DNA of 64,000 nucleotides from Numida meleagris (taxonomy: Eukaryota; Chordata; Aves; Galliformes; Numididae). The stretch spans positions 18,195,497 to 18,259,496 of the forward strand of contig NC_034438.1 of NCBI RefSeq assembly GCF_002078875.1. The letters run 5' to 3'. This document shows, in pieces, positions 1 to 11,470 of this stretch (position 1 is its first letter; each line of letters opens with the position of its first letter). Position numbers and translations under genes: made by a program. The notes below the pieces were generated by a model that was not told the DNA's origin, did not search any database, and was given only the letters and a program-made list of their open reading frames with translations.

Positions 1-655
1 GTGTTATCAAAGCCACCAACCTCACATCATCCCTTGTGTTCTTCCTACAAAAGGGTGTGTCGTCATCCTCATACCTCCCACAAGACTGTGGGATCTTACT
101 AGCACAAGCCCCTCCTGGAAGCACTGGCTCATTACATACAGGGTCCTTACTAGTGACCCTGTTTTCACCCCCATCCCCCTTCATACCTAGTTTAAAGCCC
201 TTTCAATGAACCTTCCCAATTCCCGCCGTAAAACCCCTTTCCACCAGTGGGATAAGGTACTCCTATCAGACGCCAGCAGGCCCGGTCTCGTGTAAATCGA
301 GCCAAGGTCGAAAAACCCAAATCCCTGCCGGGCACACCAGGCTTGGAGCCAGATATTAATCTGTTGCCCCATCATGTTTAGTCTCCTATTGTTCCCTATA
401 ATTGGAGGGATAGAGGAGAACACAACATGTGCACCCGAACCCTTGACCAGACGCCCTAAGGCTCTGAAGTCCTTTTTCATGGTTCTAAGGGAGGTTCTTC
501 CTATTTCTTCACTGCCTACCTGAAACAACAACAGAGGATAATAATCCGAGGGCCGTACTAGGGACGGAAGTTTCCTAGGGATAGAAAAACTTTTCAGTTC
601 CTGGACTAAGAACTGCCCCCTTTGAAGTTTAGAAGGACCCTATTCCCCCCTGCAA
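1..655 (-). mobile_element. CR1 LINE, ORF1 3' part and ORF1/ORF2 spacer, cut by window edge
   Basis: On the minus strand this segment reads as the C-terminal half of CR1 ORF1, from about 640 down to the TAG just below 187, followed by the untranslated spacer that normally leads into ORF2. ORF2 would lie to the left of position 1, outside the window, so the element is incomplete here. The right boundary near 655 is a 5' truncation, the usual state of CR1 copies because reverse transcription starts at the 3' end and rarely finishes. ORF1 sequence is rare among CR1 copies, so the parent insertion must be a long one unless it has been deleted beyond the edge. The boundary is good to about 15 bases. 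The assignment comes from the characteristic ORF1 wording (see the next entry), not from a search. Confidence 0.8.
187..640 (-). pseudogene. CR1 ORF1 C-terminal SGNH/GDSL-like esterase domain, degraded
   Basis: The frame is open for about 150 codons, from near 640 to the stop just below 187; a start-like codon at 531 lies inside the domain and is not the true start. CR1-like LINE ORF1 proteins are known to carry an esterase of the SGNH hydrolase fold, thought to help bind membranes or lipids in the ribonucleoprotein. Recognisable blocks are the SDYYPLLLFQVG segment (about 565-520), VVFSSIPPI, the INIWLQAWC helix, GFGFFDLGSIY, and a C-terminal block ending FIERALN. The last block normally contains an Asp-x-x-His catalytic pair. 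Here it reads SDRSTLSHWWKG, so the expected His position is Thr by my alignment and the enzyme is probably dead. The upstream half of ORF1 is missing. It is a relic, not a host gene. Confidence 0.78.
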
Positions 656-920
656 CAAACATTTATGAACAATTCTAAAAGATACATTAAATGCCTTTTT
701 CATCTCTCATGTCCCAGAGTTGTTTTTCACAGTGTGGAAGCACTGGAATTCCTCACCCTTTTTCCAAAGAAAACATGTGAACTTGCAAGCAAGATGGATA
801 TCAGCATTGCAGTGAAGGCCTGGATGCAGTCTATTTATGCAGATCCTGCTAATTCTCTGAATGATTCTTATGTGCCAATTTCTGAAGCAGGAAATGAAAC
901 TGTACCAGCACATCCAGAAA
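656..920 (+). other. Unassigned coding-like island between two CR1 copies
   Basis: This 265-base stretch lies between the truncated ORF1 copy on the left and the start of a plus-strand CR1 on the right. A plus frame beginning at 665 stays open through it and into the CR1 (stop at 959-961). The residues encoded before the CR1 have an ordinary protein composition, for example the segments KKTCELASKMDISIAVKAWM and YADPANSLNDSYVPISEAG. A possible splice acceptor ends in TCCCAG at about 712-718, after a pyrimidine-rich run. I do not recognise the protein. It could be a host exon fragment, a processed pseudogene piece, part of an unfamiliar transposon, or a chance open frame. Nothing nearby supports a gene model. 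Confidence 0.3.
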
Positions 921-1645
921 CACAGAATGGCTGGAAGACGGTACGGAAGAAATGGACCTAGGGGTGTTGCCTGATGCCCAGCTAAATAAGAGCCACTAAT
1001 GTGCCCAGGCAGGCAAGAAGGCCAATGGCATCCTGGCTTGTATAGAAATATAATAGAAATAGTGTTGCCAGCCGGATCAGGGAAGTGATTGCACACCTGT
1101 ACTCAGCACTGGTGAGACTGCACCTCAAGTACTGTGTTCAGTTTTGGACCTCTCACTATACGAAAGACATCGAGGACCTGGGGCGTGTCCAAAGAAGGGC
1201 AGCAAAGCTGATGAGGGGTTTGGAGCACAAGTCTTATGAGGAGTGGCTGAGGGAACTCAGAATGTTTAGTCTGGAGAAGAGGGGGCTCAGAGGAGGCCTT
1301 ACAGCAGTCTATGGTGACCTAAAAGGAGGCTGTGGCAAGGTGAGAGTCGGCCTCTTGTCTCACATAACTAGCAATAGGACTAGAGAGAATGGCCTCAAGC
1401 TGTGCCAGGGGAGATTCAGGTTGGATGTTGGAAAGATTTCTTTTCTGAAAGCATGGTAAGGCTCTGAATGAGCTGCCCAGGGAGGTGGTTGAGTCACCAT
1501 CCCTGGAGGTGTTCAAGAATCATGTGGATTTTGTACTAAGAGACAAGGTTCAGTGCGGAAATAATGGTGGTAGATGGACAGTGGAACTGGATGATGCTGG
1601 AGGTCTTTACCAACCTTGTTAATTCTATGATTCTGTGATTCTATA
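921..1645 (+). mobile_element. CR1 LINE 3' end (C-terminal ORF2 and 3'UTR)
   Basis: A 5'-truncated plus-strand CR1 covers the region downstream of the reverse-transcriptase catalytic core. The frame at 1085-1459 includes the conserved segment [14 protein letters not shown], the [20 protein letters not shown] block and the [10 protein letters not shown] block. The normal HWN-LP-EVV end follows in another frame after a shift near 1455. The 3' end carries the CR1 hallmark GATTCTATGATTCTGTGATTCTATAG near 1623-1645 (octamer units with one change). The frameshift and stops make it non-coding. It belongs to a different subfamily from the copies at 10.7 and 26.1 kb, judging by its 3' wording (GGAGGTCTTTACCAACCTT against AGAGGTCCCTTCCAACCC). 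Confidence 0.9.
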
Positions 1646-1769
1646 GTCCTGTTTTGGATTGCATGAGCAATAGCTAACTGGAAGACCTAAGCCAAAGGAG
1701 CACAGCTGTAGTAGGAGTTCTGCTGAAAGCCAAAACACTGCAAATTTTGGAAGAGATTTCACAACAGAA
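1646..1769. other. Short spacer between opposed CR1 copies
   Basis: About 120 bases separate the 3' ends of two CR1 copies that face each other. I see no further motif. Confidence 0.5.
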
Positions 1770-2607
1770 TCGCAAAATAACAGAATCATAGCTGCTGGAA
1801 ATGACTTCTGGAGACCATCTTGTCCAATCTCCTGCTAAAGCAGGTTCTCTACAGTAGTTACACAGGAAAGTGTCCAGGCAGATCTTGAATATCTCCAGAG
1901 AAGGCGACTCCACAACCTTTCTGGGCAGCTTGTTGCAGTGCTTTGTCATTATTACAGTTCAGAAATTCTTCCTTAAGTTTTTATGGAGCTTCCTGTGTCC
2001 CAGTTTGTGCTCATTGCCCCTTGTTCAGTCGCTTTGTACTGCTGAAAAGAGCCTGGCTCTATCCACTTTACTTAGACTCTTTAAATATTTATAAGCATTG
2101 ATATGATCCCCTCTAGTCTTCTGTTCTCCAGGCAGAACAGCCCCAGATCACTCAGTCTTTCTTCATAAGGGAAATGCTTCAGGCATCTGGTCATTTTTGA
2201 GGCCCTCCGCTGGACTCTTTCTAAAAATTTCCTGTTTGTCTTGTTTTGGGGAGCCCAGAACTGGACACAGTACTCCAGATGTGGCCTCACCAGGTCAGAG
2301 CAAAGGGGGAGGATCACCTCCCTTGATCCGCTGGCCACTCTCTATTAAAGAACCTCAGGATACAAATGGCCTTCTTGGCCACAAGAGCACACTGCTGGCT
2401 CATGGCCAGCTTGCTATCCAGTAGGACACACAGATCCTTCTCCTCAGAGGTCTTTTGCTGCAGGTCAGCCCCTAACCTGTAATGGTGCATGAGGTTATTT
2501 CTCCCTAGGCGCAGGTCTCTGCACTTGCCCTTCTTGAACCTCATCAAGTTCCTCTCCGCCCAGCTCACCAGTCTGTCCAGGTCATTCACCAGTCTGTCCA
2601 GGTCAAA
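1770..2607 (-). mobile_element. CR1 LINE 3' third, minus strand
   Basis: The 3' end is at the left (AACAGAATCATAGCTGCTGG near 1770-1790, the reversed octamer context) and the 5' truncation is at about 2607. Two frames recover ORF2: 2314-2589 has the SWAERNLMRFKKGKC segment and a DLCVLLDSKL block, and 2081-2338 has [16 protein letters not shown] followed by [15 protein letters not shown] frameshift lies near 2325, where the two frames overlap. The copy lacks the catalytic reverse-transcriptase blocks. It faces the copy at 921-1645, so the two form a tail-to-tail inverted pair of related but not identical subfamilies. A 21-base duplication sits exactly at its 5' edge (see findings). Confidence 0.9.
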
Positions 2608-3667
2608 AATCTCAGAGATTTAGGACTAGATTCAGTGTTACTTAATAAAAGCTATTTTTTATGCAAATGCAGCACTCATGGAACTCTAACTTTGTTCTCT
2701 CTGTGGCTGCAGGCCCTACTCCACAACAAATAGCATGGAAGAATGCCCGTGATGCCATGTCTCCTCCACTCAGACAGGCAATGTGCTGCTGGTCTTCTGT
2801 TCAGCTGTATTCTCAGAGTCTTTGCTATGGATATTGCAGACTTGTACAATCCATGGTCCTGTACTATGGCCCTCTGCCGTATCTCATCCATTAGAATAGT
2901 GACAGCTGACACAAGGTTGGTGTGGTATAATTACGGTCTTCACTCTTTTTAATGTATTTGCACTTAAAATCCTGGCAGACTGTGCTCAGTGATAACAAAG
3001 CTTCAGCTGAAGCATCTGGCTGCAAGTCTCAGGATAAGAAAGAGGAAACAGATTGTATTTCTTAAAACAGGATAAGGATAACCAATTGCAAACTAGCAAA
3101 TAATGCTTTGTAGTCTCTAGGAGATGCAGACATAAATCACATGTCAACTATCATTACTGCTGTTAATTTGCTGGAGGGAAAGAAAGCTCCACCCTAGCAC
3201 GCATAAGAGTCCCCTCCCTGCTAACTTTGACATTTTGCTGTTCACTGCTAAGAGTTCTGCTTGTGCAACCTCACCAAATTTCCCCTACGTCACTCTTGCA
3301 GCCTGTTTCCTGATCACTTTGGCCTCTACAGGAACTTGGCATACCTCTTCTACATGTGGATGATTGTGTGTCACAACAAAGTGTCCCCTCCCATCCATCC
3401 ACCCACCTACACATTTAATAAATGTGCAGAAGTGACCTAGGATTTCCTCCACAGGGAATGGACAGCAAATATGTGAAATCTGCAAGCTATCTCTTAATTT
3501 CAGTGACCTACACACTTTATAATCATAATGTGACAATTCTTTCACACACACAGTTTTCTGTCTAAAATAAATATTTCACAAATATCATCTTCCCCGGGCA
3601 ATATCCCTGGACAAACATGGATCTTTGTCATATGGATACAATTGCTACTTATCAAAAGGAGTCCAAG
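2608..3667. other. Unique sequence, no supported gene
   Basis: Non-repetitive AT-leaning DNA. Between about 2660 and 2920 both strands have open frames of 70-80 codons (2661-2894 plus, 2676-2912 minus). The minus frame has a plausible helical segment, MDEIRQRAIVQDHGLYKSAI, but I cannot assign either frame. The rest (2950-3667) shows only short homopolymers and no gene signal. Confidence 0.4.
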
Positions 3668-3733
3668 ACTGAGAGCTGGACTGGATGGCCTTCAGAGGTC
3701 CCTTCCAACTCTAAGGATTCTATGATTCTATAA
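3668..3733 (+). mobile_element. Very short CR1 3' terminus
   Basis: Only the last 65 or so bases of a CR1 are present. They contain the AGCTGGACTGGATGGCCTTC motif, the GAGGTCCCTTCCAACTCTAAGG motif and two copies of the terminal octamer (GATTCTATGATTCTATA). It is an extreme 5' truncation of the same subfamily as the copy ending near 11197. No ORF2 codons remain. Confidence 0.9.
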
Positions 3734-6700
3734 CAAATATATTCTTTCCCTCAATCTCTAAAAAGAGTCTCAGTCTATAGACTGGGGTGGGTAGATGAAA
3801 AGTTGTTCTTCCTTCATCTCTCCCCCTAGGTTCCCAAGCACATCTCTAAAGCAATAAAGCCTTGATTTCAGTGGATATTTAGCTTACAGAGACTTCAGCA
3901 TTCATATTTATGCAGAAAAGAATTTTCCTGACATGGGATTCTCTTGACTATTTAAAGTTATCCACTTCCAAGTTAGTTGTTCTGTTAACTGGTTTTTTTT
4001 TACAGATACCAGAAACAAGAAAGAATGTAATTATAGCATATGCATGATCTCACCCCAAAGTGGAGACATGGGGTATTATATACTTAAAGTACTAGCTTTT
4101 ATCCCCTGTCTATAAATGAAGTAGACATATGCCCTGATGTGTAGGTGTACAATATGGATAGGTAAGATTCCATTTTATTCAGAGAAATGTCTAAACACAT
4201 ACTAAGGAAATAACAAAGAGTCAGGATACATCAGTTCAATGCATGTGGCTCTTGATTCTACTATTAAAGGCCATGGTAGCCACTGGATTGGTGCACAACA
4301 GTAATATTACATCTCACCCGCTGCCAGGGACCAACCACTGCTGGTGTCCCCCACCAAACAAAGCTTTGGAGGAAGATGTTGTCACTGACGAGTAGATCAA
4401 AACACACATGGATTAATGCAATACTGGCCTGTATTACATGGACCTTTCAGATCTCGTCATTGTGATGAAGGGTCATGAAGAGGCCATCATATGGGCTGTG
4501 TTCCAAAGACTACAATTTCAGTGTAGCTCTGCATGTTGGAAGTTGTATTCATGCAACTATGACACTTAAATTTTGCAAAAAATTCTTCTATGTTTTCTGC
4601 ATTTTATGTATTTACAAATCTATTTATGTTGGTCATATTTCTAGATTTGATACTGCAGCAAATTACTTTATAATTTGACATTGTACTTGAAATGTATACT
4701 TGAAAAATGGAATTAAGATAAAGAATTAAGACCTAGATATTGAAATTCTACATGACTATTGTCCAAAGTGGTTCTGAATGGTGAACTTATCCCATCACAG
4801 CACAGTATGTGAGGAAGCTTGAGAGTAAAGGGGGAGTGAAGGCATAGGACTGCGAAGTGTGACAGTCACACAGGGAAGTGAGAAAAACAAGAATTAGAGA
4901 TGGTAGGGGTCAAAAACATTAAAAAAATATTTAACAGCTCAGCCATATCAGTTCTCTCACTGATGAAAAGGTACTGTCAGGACAACAAATAAGTACATTA
5001 ACCTTAATGACATAACTTGCTGTTAATTACTGTTCAAAAGCTTAAGGAGAATTTGTTTGAATATAAATCATTTCAAGCACATTCAAGTAATCAGAAAGAG
5101 TGTACAAGATACTCTGTGTATTGCACTCTACTGCCCTGCAATGGTCCATTCAGACCTGATTAAGCAGCTTCCTTGGAGAACAGGCAGGAATTTGCTCTTT
5201 CAGAAAACACACAAAAGAGGCCTCTGGAATCAAGAGGGAAATATTACTCAAGCAGAATTTTTAGTAATTAAGCACTACGCAGCAGATGTTAACCTAATCT
5301 GCCTGCTCTGGGCTAGCTTCACATCTGTCCAAGATTCCCTGCATAGAGCTGCCTAGTCAACAAAACATTATGGAGAGTCTCAAGGGCACCAGTGTGGAGC
5401 TTTGCTTCAATTCTTAAAATACGGAGCCTCCTGCCACATGACTTAGAGCTCTTGGATATTTCACGAAGAATAGATAGGATCCCTGGGGGAGAGCCATAGA
5501 AGAAACAGACTGCACTGAAGTCTCCTTGCTATTGTCCTGGTAGGGCCCAATGTTAAAAAGGGCGGGGCAGTGAAAGAACTGTTTACAGATATTGTCTTGG
5601 TAGTCCCTTTTAGGGAAGCATGGTAAGATCATACAAATATCTTGAAAGCAATTCTGTACAGGGAGGAGGGGGAGAAAGACAGTAGATATTGCTAAGAAGC
5701 AGGGAAAAGAAGAAAATGTCTTGTTTCTGCTGTCATTTGACACCGTATAATAAGCGGGCTTAGTTCTATCCAAATCGGTTTAGGCTCTTCGTTTTTCAGA
5801 CATTTGTAGAAATAACATTTCTCTTTATTACCATTTTCTCTTTGGAGATATTTTCTAGAATTAAAAAAAAAAAAGTCGAACTTCAACATTCAGTTACTTG
5901 AGTTAGTTTTTCAGCATGTTATAATCCCATGCTCTAACAATTACTGTTTTAATCAGAGGTAGAAGACAGAGCATCTCTTTTGGACTTCAGCCTTGCTTTC
6001 CACTTAGGTGGAAAGACAGAACTCAGGTTGAGTGACCTTCCCAGCATGCTACAAGGCTTACTTTTATTTTCCTTGTTAAGGTGTTTCAAGAACAATTGAA
6101 ATCTCAGTTATTAACACTTCTGTGCTGTGATGACATTTCTTCAACTACACTAGCATAAAGATTAGCTTCTTGTAATTGCTTTAGCATCTTATCTAGCATT
6201 CCACAACTGTAGCTTTTCCCAGAACTTCAGGTAAAATTCTTCAGACAGCCAAAGTGCTGGACTTCCAGAATGGCTTTATTAGCTTTTATGGTGGTTCTAT
6301 AGACTTGCAACAGCTCATGAGGAGGGTCTCATCCTGCTTGAACTACTAAACCACATTGCTTCTCACCTTGTTGAACTAATTTATCTGTCTATACTGCCTC
6401 TTCGTTCTGAGGCATTAGAATTTGTTCTAAAGTATTGTCACTTAAAACTAGAGAGCAGTAGTGCTCTGCATAACAGGACCACAGAACAAGAAGAGGAATG
6501 GGGAAGCCAAGGGGGCTGGTGCTGAACAGAATCACAGGAGGAAGCATGCATAAAGAATAGTGTACTGGTTAGGAGGCTAGGAGAATCAGTGGAGTCTGTA
6601 ACATATTTCCTGGATGTCTGAAAGAGGGAAGGTTCCGTATTCATGTTATAGATGTACCATCAGACACAGTTTTGTTTTTTGTTTTCTTAGAGGAAGGATC

Positions 6701-6951
6701 TTTGTCTCATTTCCACCACTTTGATTACAATACCAACAAATGCTTAATTAAATGCAATGTTTTGTCCCTGAAATACTCTATAAGATTGAAACATTCACAT
6801 ATTAAACCAAGAAATAGTAACTTTACTTCTGGGTTGACATTTTCTTGGAATTAAATCATCAAATTCTTCTTTTTATTGTGCAACATCAGCATGCTGTATA
6901 CTTGGTGCAAAGCTAGCTCTTTATAGAGCTTTTCTCTGATTTCTTTTTCTC

Positions 6952-6967
6952 TTTTTTTTTTTTTTTT
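6952..6967. repeat. Poly-T tract
   Basis: Uninterrupted T run of about 16-17 bases after TTTCTC. It is possibly the decayed A-tail of an old minus-strand insertion, but no adjoining element is recognisable. Confidence 0.8.
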
Positions 6968-7990
6968 GAAAACAAGTTCAATGTTTGAAAAAAGAGCCAA
7001 GATAAATGTACGTTTCTTTGCTGGCAGCTGTGCAAATTTAGGATGTGAGTTTGCAGTTGATTTCTGTCAGGAACATCTGCCTTGAACTCACTTTAGTCTT
7101 ACTGAAGCTGTCACCCTTCCGAAAGGAATTCCTGTTTCCCTTCCTTTCACACACATATGCAGTGCTTATCAGGGCATCTAGAGGAACTGCCAGATTTGTG
7201 TGATTAAAAAAAAGAGAACGTCTGTCACTCATCATATCCCTTGGATTCAACAGAAAGGAAATTCATTTTAGCGAGCATTGAAACCAAACAATAGCAACTC
7301 TGCAGCTGGTTTCAGGGGTCTGATGTCAACAACACTAGACACATTTTTATCTCATTTGAGATGTATTGAAAAAGTAGAGTGTTTGATAAACAGTGGCTGA
7401 CATAAACCAAAACAGATTAGCTCAGCAAGTAAAGTGGGATGAGGAGAGAATTGTGCCATACATACTTTGGAACTTACAAAAAAATCAATTTGCTATTAAA
7501 TATAAACTATTTGAAGAATAATTTCTGCTGACAGTTAGATTTATTTATGTATAAGAACTTTAAGAAAATATATATATTTTTTGAAATTTGTTGCATTTAA
7601 AGCTGTTGAATTTAAATGCATTTTCATCAATAATTACTAATCTGCTCAGCTAACAAATCAATCTTCTTTCACTGTGACAAGGTTCAAAAAAAGAAAAAAC
7701 AACTATTCTTTGAAGCTTTTCAGAGATGACATAGTCAAGGATTAGTTTTAAAATATTTGTTCTTGCTTTGTAATAAGTAGTATAATCCAATTGCTTTTTA
7801 TATTCTCTGCGTGGGATCTTCCTGTTTTCTTTAGCTTCAACACTGCTCTTTCTTATCTTCTATAAGAAATCCAGATGGCTAAGATTTAAGGCAGACCACG
7901 CTTGGTGACTAATGCATTAATATAGAGGATGTTACGTTGTTTGAAGAACAAGCAAAGAGTAAACAATTAAAAGATTGTTTATGCTTCTGT

Positions 7991-8040
7991 AAAAAAAAAA
8001 AACAAAAACAAAAAACAAACAAACAAACAAACAAAAAAAA
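7991..8040 (+). repeat. A-rich microsatellite with (AAAC)n core
   Basis: Fifty bases composed only of A and C: a 12-base A run, then AAAAAC-type units, then four regular AAAC units and an 8-base A run. This is a length-variable simple repeat. There is no recognisable transposon 5' of it. Confidence 0.95.
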
Positions 8041-10698
8041 CCACCTTCTCAAAACACCTTTCATAGCATCCAAATCCTGTCCTCTCATTCACAGTCTTTT
8101 GTAATTTCCTGGGGATCTTTCAACACTTCCAAGTATTTGTTCATAACAAAGTGCTTCAAGGCTACAAAATCTAACAAAAAAAAAAGGCCACTAAAGCCCA
8201 TCAACATAAAGAATTTTACTGCAAAAAAAAAATTAAGTACTTATAGCTAATCCAAACGTGTATAGTCAGCCATTAATCACATTCAGCCTAAACACTGGAC
8301 AATACGTTTGACCACCTTGTCACCCTCTGGGAGCCTTTATACATGGAGATGAGTTTGTTTGCCATACGATTTCCAATCAAGAACCTCGGTGTCAAGGCAG
8401 AGATACAGCTGTGCACATGGAATACTGACAGGGATCAAAAGCTTTGTGAATAGTTTGGGCTAACTCTTCCCACAGAAGAGAGTGGGAGAGGGAGCTGGGA
8501 GAAAAATGCTTCCTCTACAGGATCAAAGCAGAAAAGCAAACTAAGAAGTTTATCATATTCAGCTGCATCTGTTTTAATAAATTATGTTGTGATGAACAAT
8601 GTTTCTGAACTCCAAAATATGACCATAAATATTGACTATTACAACAGTCTCTGGCATGTTTTTGGATTTTGAAATAATATTCTCTGAAATGCAATTGCAT
8701 GGACATGTTGCTTTTTGCATCTTCAGTATATATGTATAACAGAAACTCTACTCGTATAAAGGTGACTAAGATCTCAGGAAAAAGATCTCTCATGGGAGCT
8801 AAAGAACGGTGAAGGAGTAAGGATTATAGGTATCATAACTACTTATAATCTTGGTCCAACAATAAGGGGATGTTTATGTACTTTTCAAAGTAAAAACATA
8901 ATACCAGCATTTACAGATTGTCTAAAGTCAGTGAACATTGCCAATAAACAGAATTGTAAATTGATCAAAAGATTGATGCTGTGTTGGAAACAGTGGGGAT
9001 TCGCACAAATGATAAAGAATAATAGTTATGGCAATTAATTTCTCATCTGATGTCTTTCCCTCTGGGAAATTAACATTAAAAGTCTAACTAATTCTTCAGA
9101 ATTATACTCCTTTGCAATTTGCTTTTGTGTGACACCCACTTTAAGGCAGTGTACCCAATCTATATGGAGGCATTTTTCCTTCACATGCTAGTTAGCTCAG
9201 GAGGAAAATGTCAACAATCATTCAGGAACCCCACAGAGTGTAGCACTGTATGTGAGAAGTAATAGCCTCCACTCTGTTCTATACTCACTTTCTAGAAGAA
9301 CTCTGCTTTTAATTTCCACATTTGGAAATCAAATTTGTACTATAAAAATTAGTTAATTGTACCTATTACCTGTAAAATTAACATAAATAGAAGCATTGTT
9401 TCCTGACATTGACATAGCTAAGACCTTTTAACTGTTGCACAATTATCCCCAAACCCATGACAATATGAACTAAAATGATCCCAAGTGTAAATGAGTAACC
9501 AAGCAGATTTTGAAAGGCAGAGAAAACGTGTATTTATGGATGGATTGCATGCTACAAATCTAAATATGCTATCACACAAATAGCAAACATTCTTTAGCTG
9601 CTACCTCATAAGATCAGTTTTACTGTTGAAGTCACAGGCAGGCTGCCTAGGGATGCTTCAAGCTTGACAGTGCATACTGTCACATCCAGCGCTTTACCGT
9701 TACAAGGAAAAAAAAAGGAGAGGCTGTATGCTAACAGGAAGTATTAGGATGACAGAGGAGGTCCGTGAAAACAGCTTGCCACTGTTTACCTCCACACCAT
9801 ACTCACTGCGTTTACCTTTAAGAACTCACTGTCTCAAAGGTCCAAATTCTTCAGTGTAATTGTAACTGCTTTGCAAAACAAAGCAGCCTTCCACTCATTT
9901 ATTGAGCTTCTTAAGAATTTTTCTTATGCAAGGTGAAACTCAGGTAATCTACAGTCACAAACGCAATGCCTACACTCATTGAACATTTCACACTGACAGA
10001 GGAGAGATATCTGAGCCACATGGGACATGGTTAATGCAACTTCAACTCAAAGAGATACCTGATTCTTGCAGCTTTCTTTAGGCTGCCATAAAGTGTGCTG
10101 GAGTCTAGGACACAGATGACACAGGGATGACCAAAGAGTAAGGGTACAAAAGTGAGGTACTGGCACCCTCTTTCCAAATCATAGCTCAGTTTTGGAGTGG
10201 AAAGGTCAAGTTCCAACAGTCAGTCCTGTACCACCCAATTGTTCCAGCAGGCTTTCTACCCATAACTACCTTAAGCAAATACATTTTCACTTCCAAATGT
10301 TTTTACTAGATTTTAGCAGCAACTAATGAACAAAACCGCAGAGCTAAAATAGAAATAAAAATCCCACACGCTCTGCTTCTGGTGGAGCTTTTGCATTCAT
10401 TAGTCATACTTCTATCCTGTTTGAATGTATTATTGCTATTTTCTTCCATTCTTTTTCCAGAGGCTGCCTACAGTTATGCCTGATGACAGTTATTGTTTCC
10501 ATTGTTGCTTTTCTAGTGCAGTGCCCAGAATGGCATGTTTCTTTGCCATAAGTAATAAAGCATTAACACACACAAAAAAAAAATAAAGGACAGAAAGGAT
10601 CTGCCCACTAAAAAAACAACAACATGCCTCTGATGTAGAACAACACTGAAAATCTTCCATCCATGACTTCCAAAGGTGTTCCTAGGTCTGCAGAAACA

Positions 10699-11197
10699 TC
10701 ACATACCAAAGATTTGAGAGATGTGGACCTGTTGGAGCACGCCCAGAGAAAGGCAACAAAAATGAGCCACAGAATGGAACACCTCTACTACGAGGACAGG
10801 CTGAGAGAGCTGGGGCTGTTTACCTTGGGGAAGAGAAGGCTGCGAGGTGACCTGATAACGGCCTTCCAGTACCTCAAGGAGAGCTACAGGAAAGAAGGGG
10901 ACAGACTCTTCATCAGGGTCTGTGGTGATAGAACAAGGGGAAATGGTTTCCAGCTTAAAGAGGGTACATTTAGGTTGGATATAAGGAAAAAATCTTTTAC
11001 AGAGAGGGTGGTGAGGCACTGGAACAGGTTGCCCAGAGATGTGGTAGATGCCCCGTCCCTGGAGACTTTCAAGGCGAGGCTGGATGAGGCCCTGGGCAAC
11101 CTGATCTAGCTGTGATGTCCTTGTTCACTGCAGGAGAGTTGGACTGGATGGCCTTCAGAGGTCCCTTCCAACCCTAAGGATTCTATGATTCTATGAA
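10699..11197 (+). mobile_element. CR1 LINE 3' end with open ORF2 C-terminus
   Basis: A 5'-truncated plus CR1. Its ORF2 frame is uninterrupted from about 10699 to the natural TAG at 11107-11109 (the frame extends artificially upstream to 10663 into flanking DNA). Recognisable blocks are [70 protein letters not shown] and the terminal RLDEALGNLI. The 3'UTR of about 90 bases ends in octamer units GATTCTATGATTCTATGA. The intact frame, the clean 3' end and close similarity to the copy at 26.1 kb suggest a relatively young member of that subfamily. It lacks all catalytic domains, so it is inert. Confidence 0.95.
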
Positions 11198-11369
11198 CAA
11201 CACCGTACATTTGAATCACTCAAATGATGGGAAGGAAAAGTGAGAACCATTATGAGAGGTGAATAATACACCTTTTCAACTCTTTCAATACTGTAGTCTT
11301 CATTAATGAAGAAACTTCTAACGCCAAAAAGATAACTCTGTATTGGAAGGCAGAGGTTATTTTACACTC
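11198..11369. other. Spacer between CR1 copies
   Basis: About 170 bases of unique sequence with no motif that I can support. Confidence 0.4.
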
Positions 11370-11470
11370 AAGATCGTAGAATAATAGAGTATCTTGAGTA
11401 GGAAGTGCCATTGCCTTGGGTCCTGTCGCTGTCACCAGAGAGCAGAGCTCAGCACTGCCCCTCTACTCCC
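11370..11470 (-). mobile_element. Degraded CR1 3' terminus, minus strand
   Basis: The start, GATCGTAGAATAATAGAGTATCTTGAGT, is a mutated reversed octamer end. It is followed by wording typical of CR1 3'UTR and terminal ORF2 (TTGGGTCCTGTCGCTGTCACC, GAGAGCAGAGCTCAGCACTG). Homology stops near 11470, well before the ORF2 core, and is followed directly by the older LINE piece in the next entry. It is either a truncated insertion or the end of one element with an internal deletion. Confidence 0.7.

Larger units (their letters stand above)
3734..10698. other. 7 kb of AT-rich unique DNA, no gene found
   Basis: No repeat family, splice-framed exon or long reading frame could be supported here; frames of 60-119 codons (for example 5414-5773 minus) look like chance. 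Visible simple sequence includes a poly-T near 6952-6967, an (AAAC)-rich tract at 7991-8040 and a 10-base inverted repeat at 7592-7620. Occasional AATAAA-like hexamers occur as expected from base composition. It is best read as intergenic or intronic DNA. Confidence 0.5.

Noticed and set aside
5414..5773. 119-codon minus frame rich in Phe and Pro
   Set aside because: No domain, signal or splice support, and no similarity that I recognise. The length is compatible with chance in 64 kb of six-frame sequence.
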